Source: Vicinamibacteria bacterium (GTDB lineage: Bacteria > Acidobacteriota > Vicinamibacteria > Fen-336 > JAGNNV01). Taken from it: a stretch of DNA of 29,865 nucleotides. Location: NCBI GenBank assembly GCA_016650185.1, contig JAENWE010000137.1, forward strand, positions 1-29,865, given 5' to 3'. Made by a program: the position numbers and the translations under genes. Within the stretch, counting starts at the first letter, position 1; each line of letters opens with the position of its first letter. The notes under the pieces were generated by a model. The model saw nothing but the letters and a program-made list of their open reading frames with translations. It searched no databases and was not told the DNA's origin. Positions 24,067-29,865 of this stretch are shown here, piece after piece.

Positions 24067-25481
24067 TCGAGTCCCTTTTCCTTTCGGCTCTGCTCAGTCA
24101 GGTTCCGGCTACGGCCCCGGCGACGGATGTTTTTGCTCTCTCAAGGGAGATCGAACGCCACCGATTCGTGAAGGCTGACGCGCCCTGCCTGAGCCCGGAT
24201 GTTCTGGCCTACGAGACCGAGCGCCTGAGAAGCGCCCATCCAAAGGAGATCCAGGTCCAGACCATCGGCACATCGTTTCTGGGCACAGACATCCGGATGA
24301 TCTCGATCGGACACGGTCAGAATTCCATCCTGCTCTGGTCCCAGATGCACGGCGACGAACCGTCGGCGACTCCGGCCCTTCTCGATCTGGCCGACTACCT
24401 GGCCCGGGCCCAAGCCAGTCCCGAGGTGGCGCGCATCCTCGATGCCTTTACCCTCAGGATGATTCCCATGCTGAATCCGGACGGCGCCGCCCGTTACGAA
24501 CGCCGCAACGCTCAAGGCATCGATATCAACCGCGACGCCTTGATGCTGACCACTCCCGAGGGCCGGCTGCTGAAGTCGATCCGTGACCGTTTCTCGCCTG
24601 TCCTGGGACTCAACCTGCATGATCAGAGTCGGCGCGTCACGGTGGGCGACACCGGCATCCTCTCGTCGATCTCGCTTCTGGCCGTCGCGGGCGACGCCGC
24701 GGGAACGATCACTCCGGGTCGATTGCGCGCCAAGAGGGTGGCGAGCCGCGTCGTCGTCGCCCTCTCGCCGTTCATCCCGGGCGGCATCGCCCGCTACGAC
24801 GAAGACTGGAATCCGCGCGCCTTCGGCGACAACATCACGGCCTGGGGCACGCCCGTGGTCCTCATCGAGAGCGGCGGCTTTCCCGCGGGCGGTGGTTTTG
24901 GAGACCTCACCCGGCTCAACGTGGTGGCGCTCGTCTCCATTCTCGAGGGTCTGTCCCGGAACGACCTCGCCGATGTGTCAACCGGCGTTTATGACGACCT
25001 TCTGCGCAACCGCGCGGACGCTTACGCGGACATCGCCATAACCGGAGCTTCAATTCTCGAGCCCCGCAGCGGCAAGTGGTTTGAAGCCGACCTTGCTTTC
25101 GACCTTCTCTCTTCCGACCAGACGGTCGCCGGTTGCGCGGTCCCGGCGCGAACGGGAAGTCGCGTGGTGGAGGTGGGCGACTCTCGGGTGGTGACTCCCG
25201 GGCGGAGGATCGACGGCCGAAGCATGCTGCTGGCGCCTCTCTCGGTGGACCTCCAACTGAAGCCGGGGGAGATCACGCGCGAGGCGCTCCTGGCCCTCCG
25301 TCCGGGGATTTCAGCGGCCTCAGACGATCCGAAAGACATCCTGCGCGCTTTGAGCCTTTCCGAGGAGGGCCTGTCTAGAAACGGTCGGGCCTTTTTCGTG
25401 GGCTGGATTCCTGACCGGGGCGCCGCCTGGCCCTCCGGTCGGTATGTGGTTGTGGTCGACGGAGTGGGCCTTGACCCCTAA
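24063..25481 (+). CDS. M14-type zinc carboxypeptidase-like protein
   Basis: A 472-residue exported peptidase-like protein. After a short hydrophobic leader ('SLFLSALLSQVPATAPA') the M14 fold shows zinc ligands His96 and Glu99 in 'QMHGDEPSATP' and His186 in 'LNLHDQS'. Substrate-binding blocks 'IPMLNPDGAARYERRNAQG' and 'IDINRDA' are present, and the catalytic Glu269 is in 'VVLIESGGF'. The first 300 residues make up the catalytic domain and the remainder is a variable C-terminal region without a known domain. It probably cleaves amino acids or amidated groups from peptides or cell-wall fragments in the periplasm. TTG 24063 is a tentative start. The next gene overlaps its end by 11 bases, so these are co-transcribed. 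Confidence 0.85.
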   Translation: MIESLFLSALLSQVPATAPATDVFALSREIERHRFVKADAPCLSPDVLAYETERLRSAHPKEIQVQTIGTSFLGTDIRMISIGHGQNSILLWSQMHGDEPSATPALLDLADYLARAQASPEVARILDAFTLRMIPMLNPDGAARYERRNAQGIDINRDALMLTTPEGRLLKSIRDRFSPVLGLNLHDQSRRVTVGDTGILSSISLLAVAGDAAGTITPGRLRAKRVASRVVVALSPFIPGGIARYDEDWNPRAFGDNITAWGTPVVLIESGGFPAGGGFGDLTRLNVVALVSILEGLSRNDLADVSTGVYDDLLRNRADAYADIAITGASILEPRSGKWFEADLAFDLLSSDQTVAGCAVPARTGSRVVEVGDSRVVTPGRRIDGRSMLLAPLSVDLQLKPGEITREALLALRPGISAASDDPKDILRALSLSEEGLSRNGRAFFVGWIPDRGAAWPSGRYVVVVDGVGLDP

Positions 25482-25908
25482 GACCCACCTGGTTCTCTAC
25501 GACGGCGTCTGCGGCCTTTGCGATCACTTCGTGCAGTTCCTGCTTCGGATCGACCGCAAAGACACGCTCCGTTTCGCGGCCTTGCAAGGGCCGATCGGAA
25601 CCGAGATCCTCACGAGGCACGGCCGCGAGGCGGACGCTCTCTCCACCGTTCTCGTCATTTCCGACTACGAAGAGGCGACGTCACGGCTGTTGGACCGTAG
25701 CGACGCCGCCCTGTTCGCGATCGCCTCGGCGGGGGGGATCTATCGCGCGATCGGCGTGTTCAGGATCGTCCCGCGCATCCTCCGGGATGCGATTTACCGG
25801 ATGATCGCGCGCTGGCGCTATCGGGTCTTCGGCCAGTTCGACTCCTGTCCAATCCCCAAACCGGAGACGCGCGCGAAGTTCCTGGACTTCAACCGGCCCC
25901 GGCCTTGA
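25471..25908 (+). CDS. DCC-family thiol-disulfide oxidoreductase-like protein (DUF393)
   Basis: A 145-residue thioredoxin-like protein with the defining DxxCxxC motif at the N-terminus ('YDGVCGLCDHFVQF', Asp11, Cys14, Cys17) and the family ending 'RYRVFG' followed by a second region with 'DSCPIP'. DCC proteins are predicted thiol redox proteins of unproven substrate. TTG 25471, seven bases after a GGAG, is chosen: it overlaps the upstream stop by 11 bases and gives the motif its usual position. The gene's own TGA overlaps the hrpB start as TTGA, so three genes form one translationally linked unit. Confidence 0.88.
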   Translation: MTPKTHLVLYDGVCGLCDHFVQFLLRIDRKDTLRFAALQGPIGTEILTRHGREADALSTVLVISDYEEATSRLLDRSDAALFAIASAGGIYRAIGVFRIVPRILRDAIYRMIARWRYRVFGQFDSCPIPKPETRAKFLDFNRPRP

Positions 25909-28424
25909 GCCCGCAGGCAGGCCGCATCGGCCTCACTCTCGGCGGCGCGACTCGTGTCCCCCTCCCCGTCACCGAGGCCCTGCCCGCCCTTAGCGAAGCC
26001 CTCGCTCGAGAACGAGTGGTCCTATTGACCGCCCCTCCCGGAGCCGGCAAGAGCACGCTGGTTCCGTTGGCGCTCATGCGTGAAAAATGGCTCGCCGGAC
26101 GACGAATCGTCATGCTGGAGCCGAGACGCCTCGCCGCACGCACGGTGGCAGGGCGGATGGCCGCACAAATCAAGGAGGCGGTGGGCGGACTGGTGGGCTA
26201 CCGGATCCGTCGAGAGTCGCGCGTGTCCGCATCCACCCGGATCGAAGTGGTCACCGAGGGCATCCTGACCCGCAGTCTCTTGTCCCAGCCCGACCTCGAC
26301 GGCTGCGGTCTTCTGATCTTCGACGAGTTCCATGAGCGATCCATCCACGCAGACCTGGGGCTAACCCTCGCCCGCCGCGTGCAGGCGCTGTTCCGCGAGG
26401 ACCTGCGCATCCTCATCATGAGCGCCACTCTGGACGAGGCCGCCCTTTCGCGGATCCTCGGCGGCGCGCCCATCGTAACCAGCGCCGGCCGGTCTTTCCC
26501 GGTCGATGTCAGGTACGCCGACCACGATCTGAGTGCTGAACGCGACCCGGTCCCCTCCGTCGAGGCCGCCATTCGCCGGGCCCTGCGCGCAACCGAGGGC
26601 GACCTCCTGACCTTCCTGCCCGGGAGGTCGGAGATTTCACGCGTGAGCGCGGGTCTCCAGGATCTGGCGGGCGAGGGCCTCGACATTCGGCCTCTCCACG
26701 GCGATCTGACCGTGGACGCGCAGCAAGCCGCAATCCAACCGGGGCCGAGGCGCCGGGTCGTCCTGGCCACCAACGTCGCGGAGACAAGCCTCACCATCGA
26801 AGGGGTGCGCGTGGTCGTTGACAGCGGCCTGGCTCGGGTTTCTCGCTTCGACTCAGGCCTCGGCCTCTCTCGTCTCGACACGGTGCGGATCGCCCGCGAC
26901 AATGCGGACCAGCGGACCGGTCGCGCGGGGCGATTGGGCCCGGGCGTCTCGTTCCGGCTTTGGACCGAGATGACGCAGATGGCGCTTTCAAGCTCGCGAA
27001 CGCCCGAGATCGTGTACGCGGATCTCCTGCCCCTCGCACTGGACCTGGCGATCTGGGGCGAGGCCGACTCAGCCCTCTCCTGGGTGACGCCGCCTCCGGC
27101 TGGCGCCCTCGCTGAAGGCCGGCGTGTCCTCACCGGCCTTGGCGCGGTCAAGGGCGAGACGGTCACCGCCCATGGACGCGCGATTCACGAGCTTGGCGTG
27201 CACCCGCGCATCGGCCATCTGTTGATCGAGGGGAGGCGCCTCGGTCTGGGAAGTCTGGCCGCCGACATCGCGGCCCTGCTGGAAGAGCGTGACATTCTTC
27301 CGCGGGACGCGGGCGCTGATCTGACCCTTCGCGTGGAGGCTCTGCGCGCGAGAGGCCGATCGTCCTTGAGCGGCCCGGGAGGAGGCGTCGCGCGCGTTCG
27401 CGACATCGCGCGCGATCATCGGTTGCGTCTGAAACTCGACCCGAGCGCCGGGCCCGACGCGGCCGATGAGGTGGGTCGGCTGGTGGTCCTCGCCTATCCC
27501 GAACGCGTGGCTCAGCGCCGCCCCGGGTCGACAGATCGCTACCGGCTCGCGACTGGCCGTGGCGTGAAGCTCGACACCGCTGACCCGCTCACACACGAGG
27601 AATGGCTGGCCGTGGCCCACGTCGACGCCCGCGACTCGGAGGGCCGGATCTTCCTCGCCGCTCCTCTCGATCCCGCCACCCTGGAATCAGAAACCCGTGA
27701 CGTGATCGCCTGGAACACCGACTGCGGTGTCCTCATGGCACAGCGAGAGAGACGTCGCGGCGAACTTGTGCTCGAGGCGAAGCCTCTGACCTCTTTCCCC
27801 AACGAGTTGAAGGTCGAACTACTGGCCGGCGCCATTCGAGCGGAGGGCCTGCTTCCTCAGATGCTGTCGGACTCGGCCCGCGCCCTTCAAGCTCGGGTCC
27901 TGGCCCTTCGATCCTGGGGCCGCACCGACGCTGTTCCGGACCTGTCGGACGGGACGCTCCTGCTCTCTCTTGGCCAGTGGTTAGGAACCGACCTGCTCGC
28001 ATCCCGGTCGAGGGCGGATCTGTTGCGCATCAACACCGAAAGGGCCCTTCTGACGACCCTCGACTGGGCTCAGCAGCACGATCTCAACGCCCTGGCGCCG
28101 TCCGCTATCCACGCCCCCACGGGATCGCGGATCGAGCTTCAGTACTTCGGGGATGGCTCCTCACCGGTGCTGGCCGTCAGACTGCAAGAGATCTTCGGCT
28201 GGCTCGACACCCCCACCGTCAACGAAGGCCGAGTCCGGGTCACGCTGCATCTGCTCTCGCCCGCCCGACGCCCGGTTCAAGTCACCCAAGACCTCCGGAG
28301 CTTCTGGACAAATACCTACCCGGAGGTCAGGAGGGAACTCCGCGCGCGCTACCCTCGCCACTCGTGGCCCGACGATCCGTTGACTGCCTCGCCGATACGA
28401 GGCCCCAAACGTCGAGGGCAATAG
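25905..28424 (+). CDS. hrpB: ATP-dependent RNA helicase HrpB
   Basis: An 839-residue DEAH-type helicase of the HrpA/HrpB class and full HrpB length. Motif I is 'APPGAGKST' (residues 43-51), motif II 'DEFH' (140-143, the DEAH variant), motif III 'SAT', motif V 'NVAETSLTIEGV' and motif VI 'QRTGRAGR'. The C-terminal HrpB domain ends with 'LRSFWTNTYPEVRRELRARY' and 'WPDDP', diagnostic for HrpB. The cellular role is poorly known; HrpB is usually dispensable. Start TTG 25905 overlaps the preceding stop by four bases. The gene converges on the DUF4388-FHA gene with an 18-base gap, which leaves no room for a normal terminator. Confidence 0.95.
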   Translation: MSPQAGRIGLTLGGATRVPLPVTEALPALSEALARERVVLLTAPPGAGKSTLVPLALMREKWLAGRRIVMLEPRRLAARTVAGRMAAQIKEAVGGLVGYRIRRESRVSASTRIEVVTEGILTRSLLSQPDLDGCGLLIFDEFHERSIHADLGLTLARRVQALFREDLRILIMSATLDEAALSRILGGAPIVTSAGRSFPVDVRYADHDLSAERDPVPSVEAAIRRALRATEGDLLTFLPGRSEISRVSAGLQDLAGEGLDIRPLHGDLTVDAQQAAIQPGPRRRVVLATNVAETSLTIEGVRVVVDSGLARVSRFDSGLGLSRLDTVRIARDNADQRTGRAGRLGPGVSFRLWTEMTQMALSSSRTPEIVYADLLPLALDLAIWGEADSALSWVTPPPAGALAEGRRVLTGLGAVKGETVTAHGRAIHELGVHPRIGHLLIEGRRLGLGSLAADIAALLEERDILPRDAGADLTLRVEALRARGRSSLSGPGGGVARVRDIARDHRLRLKLDPSAGPDAADEVGRLVVLAYPERVAQRRPGSTDRYRLATGRGVKLDTADPLTHEEWLAVAHVDARDSEGRIFLAAPLDPATLESETRDVIAWNTDCGVLMAQRERRRGELVLEAKPLTSFPNELKVELLAGAIRAEGLLPQMLSDSARALQARVLALRSWGRTDAVPDLSDGTLLLSLGQWLGTDLLASRSRADLLRINTERALLTTLDWAQQHDLNALAPSAIHAPTGSRIELQYFGDGSSPVLAVRLQEIFGWLDTPTVNEGRVRVTLHLLSPARRPVQVTQDLRSFWTNTYPEVRRELRARYPRHSWPDDPLTASPIRGPKRRGQ

Positions 28425-28442
28425 CTTCCTGCCTCCGCCGCC

Positions 28443-29651
28443 TCAGTCTTCCAGGTAGAGCAGCCGAACCGGGCCGAGATTGAGCACGTCGTTTGGCTTC
28501 AGCACGGCCGGCTCATGCAGTCGTTGCTTGTTGATGGCGGTCCCGTTCGTGCTCTTCAGATCGTAGACCTTGAAGCCACCGGCGCCCCGCTCGACCCGGC
28601 AATGGAAAGTGGAGACGTTGAGATCGTTCACCACGATATCGTTCTTCGGACCGCGACCGAGGGTGTAGGCGTCACCCTGCAGCTGATACACCGCCGGTGG
28701 AATCGAATCCTCGATCACCAGGCGAGCCGTGGGCCGCCCCGCCGCCACGTAGCGGGCGGCGCTGGCGCTCAGGATCGAAAGGGTCTCGTCTTCTTCATAG
28801 GGCAGCCGCTCCGCCGGCGCCGGAACAGGCTCGGGCGGTGGCGATGACAGCAGCGCCGTCTCAGACAATGGGGGGGTGGTCAAGGTCGGGACCACCGCGG
28901 GCGCGACTTTGGGTTCGGGAGGGGCTCGCCGGTCAGCCGAGACCAGGCCGATGAGGTTCGTTTCTCTGAGGCGGTTCAGGATCTCGAGGGTGGTGAGGGC
29001 ATCCGCGTGGCCGGCGAGTTCGCAAATCTCCTGCAGGCTGCGGCGGCCGTCCACGAGAAAGAACACGCTCCACTCTTCAGGGGTCAGCGACATATGGCTC
29101 TTGACCCAATCGGGATTCGTCAGCGACTCGACCAGCATCTCCAGATCAGGGAACTGCTGGCCGAGCTGTCCGCGCTCGTCGATGCGGCGAACCCCCTCCA
29201 TGATGAGGTTCTGCAGGTTCATGTCGATGGTGATCACGTCGCGCGGGTGCGCGACGTCGTCGTAGAAGGCGAAGCGGCCCTCGCCCCAGAAGAGGCTGTT
29301 GAAGATCACTTCCGAGATCTGCACCTTGAGGAAGCTTCGAAGTTCCGCCTCGGTCAGCAGCTTCTCGGCCACCAGAAGCTGGCCCATCCGGTCTCCGGCG
29401 GCGCGCGGATGCTGGGCGCACCGCTCCAGATCGCGGGCCGAAATCTTCCCAACCCGCAGGAGAAGGTCACCCAGACGAAGGCCGGGTCGGTTCGAACTCG
29501 CGAAGACGGGTTCGCCGTGCAAGAAGAAAATCCGCGTCGACTGGCTGGTCCGCTCCATTTCGAGGAGACCGGTCCGACGAGCCTGATTGATGAAAGTGAG
29601 CAGGTCGGGCGTCTCCACCCGCTCCAATTGTCCTTCGAAGCTCGCCTGCAC
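28443..29651 (-). CDS. DUF4388 (PATAN-like) and FHA domain signalling protein
   Basis: A 402-residue cytoplasmic protein. The N-terminal DUF4388 domain ('FEGQLERVETPDLLTFINQA', 'GLLEMERTSQSTRIFFLHGE') is followed by a helical region with 'RLGDLLLRVGKISARDLE' and 'LGQLLVAEKLLTEAELRSF', a winged-helix-like part ('FFLVDGRRSLQEICELAG'), a proline-rich linker and a C-terminal FHA domain. The FHA domain has the phosphothreonine-binding residues: 'YTLGRGPKNDIVV', 'VSTFHCRVE' and 'LKSTNGTAIN'. Such proteins link two-component or Ser/Thr-kinase signalling to an output, often in gliding or polarity pathways. GTG 29651 is chosen because TACAAT lies seven bases upstream and DUF4388 starts right after; the longer frame runs through a hairpin. 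It lies downstream of a response regulator on the same strand. Confidence 0.88.
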   Translation of the reverse strand: MQASFEGQLERVETPDLLTFINQARRTGLLEMERTSQSTRIFFLHGEPVFASSNRPGLRLGDLLLRVGKISARDLERCAQHPRAAGDRMGQLLVAEKLLTEAELRSFLKVQISEVIFNSLFWGEGRFAFYDDVAHPRDVITIDMNLQNLIMEGVRRIDERGQLGQQFPDLEMLVESLTNPDWVKSHMSLTPEEWSVFFLVDGRRSLQEICELAGHADALTTLEILNRLRETNLIGLVSADRRAPPEPKVAPAVVPTLTTPPLSETALLSSPPPEPVPAPAERLPYEEDETLSILSASAARYVAAGRPTARLVIEDSIPPAVYQLQGDAYTLGRGPKNDIVVNDLNVSTFHCRVERGAGGFKVYDLKSTNGTAINKQRLHEPAVLKPNDVLNLGPVRLLYLED

Positions 29652-29658
29652 GCCCCGG

Positions 29659-29687
29659 ATTGTAGAAGTGTTGGCCGCCCTCCACAA
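29659..29687 (-). promoter_or_regulatory. Promoter for a probable leaderless DUF4388-FHA mRNA
   Basis: On the minus strand TTGTGG (29687-29682) and TACAAT (29664-29659, five of six to consensus) are 17 bases apart. Seven bases separate the -10 from GTG 29651, and there is no ribosome-binding site at the usual distance. It is part of the recurring -10-close-to-start pattern. Confidence 0.5.
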
Positions 29688-29711
29688 CCGACGGGCATGC
29701 GAAGGCGACCG

Positions 29712-29748
29712 CCCCGGGAGTGGGCAGGGGCCTACCCCCATCCCGGGG
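29712..29748 (-). terminator. GC-rich hairpin directly after the response regulator stop
   Basis: CCCCGGGA (29712-29719) and TCCCGGGG (29741-29748) form a perfect 8-bp stem; the loop contains a further G/C-rich partial pairing. It begins at the base following the TGA of the response regulator. No T-run follows, so it would be a GC-hairpin type or rho-assisted terminator or an mRNA-stabilising end. Confidence 0.45.
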
Positions 29749-29865
29749 TCAGGCGGGCACGACGAATTTGTACCCGAGGCCGTGGATGGTGTGGATCATG
29801 GAGGGTCGGGCCGGATCGTCCTCCAGCTTCCTGCGGAGGTTGGCCACATGAACGTCCACCGTACG
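29749..29865 (-). CDS. C-terminal end of an OmpR/PhoB-family response regulator (truncated by window edge)
   Basis: The last 38 codons of a minus-strand gene entering from the right edge. They read 'RTVDVHVANLRRKLEDDPAR' followed by 'IHTIHGLGYKFVVPA' and a stop. This is the recognition helix and C-terminal beta-hairpin wing of the OmpR/PhoB winged-helix DNA-binding domain, where the first helix contacts the DNA major groove. The receiver domain and start are outside the window. It would act as a transcription factor phosphorylated by a histidine kinase. A hairpin separates it from the DUF4388-FHA gene, but close spacing and shared strand suggest related signalling. Confidence 0.92.
   Translation of the reverse strand, partial: RTVDVHVANLRRKLEDDPARPSMIHTIHGLGYKFVVPA

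Noticed and set aside
26198..27166. 322-codon minus-strand frame opposite hrpB
   Set aside because: Arg/Ser/Pro-rich shadow of the helicase core; no independent support.

Overview
The window is GC-rich, densely coded chromosomal DNA of a Gram-negative-type bacterium. Outer-membrane barrels, a lipoprotein, Oar-like TonB-receptor remnants, and DUF5916, DUF885, DUF4388/FHA and DUF1569 families together suggest Acidobacteriota, possibly a Vicinamibacteria-like lineage. That placement is an inference from family content; there is no rRNA in the window. I saw no rRNA, tRNA, CRISPR array, intact insertion sequence or prophage.

Layout. Positions 1-2602 are a decayed stretch: the end of an SGNH-hydrolase-like gene, then pieces of three unrelated surface or secreted protein genes joined head to tail with frameshifts and deletions. 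Positions 2922-8036 hold an e(P4)-type acid phosphatase lipoprotein converging on a very large gene that fuses malate synthase to an ICL2-type isocitrate lyase. Positions 8298-11725 hold a TerB-like protein, an exported Fe/Mn superoxide dismutase and a DUF5916 outer-membrane protein. Positions 11827-14803 hold a DUF885 metallopeptidase-like protein and a secreted protein made of eleven exact-length 32-residue cysteine repeats. Positions 14868-20574 hold a thiolase, a GAF-like regulatory protein with a proline-rich linker, a TPR/lytic transglycosylase and RNase PH. Positions 20571-22503 hold a small exported protein, a class II-type cytochrome c, a DUF1569 remnant and the DNA glycosylase Tag. 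Positions 22581-28424 hold an OprP/O-like porin opposite a tight M14 peptidase, DCC-protein and HrpB helicase cluster. The right end holds a DUF4388-FHA protein and the tail of an OmpR-type response regulator.

How it fits together. The MS-ICL2 fusion puts both glyoxylate-bypass reactions on one chain, and its C-terminal domain resembles the acyl-CoA-responsive domain of mycobacterial ICL2. An acetyl-CoA-forming or -splitting thiolase lies in the same window. A strong Shine-Dalgarno and ATG at the exact fusion junction could also yield free ICL2, and a nine-codon leader ORF overlaps the most likely fusion start. Several genes have a -10-like hexamer 5-7 nt before the start codon, which suggests leaderless transcription is common here. 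The features that most deserve a second look are the fusion enzyme with its two odd start regions, the cysteine-repeat protein, and an imperfect long inverted repeat at the 3' end of tag.
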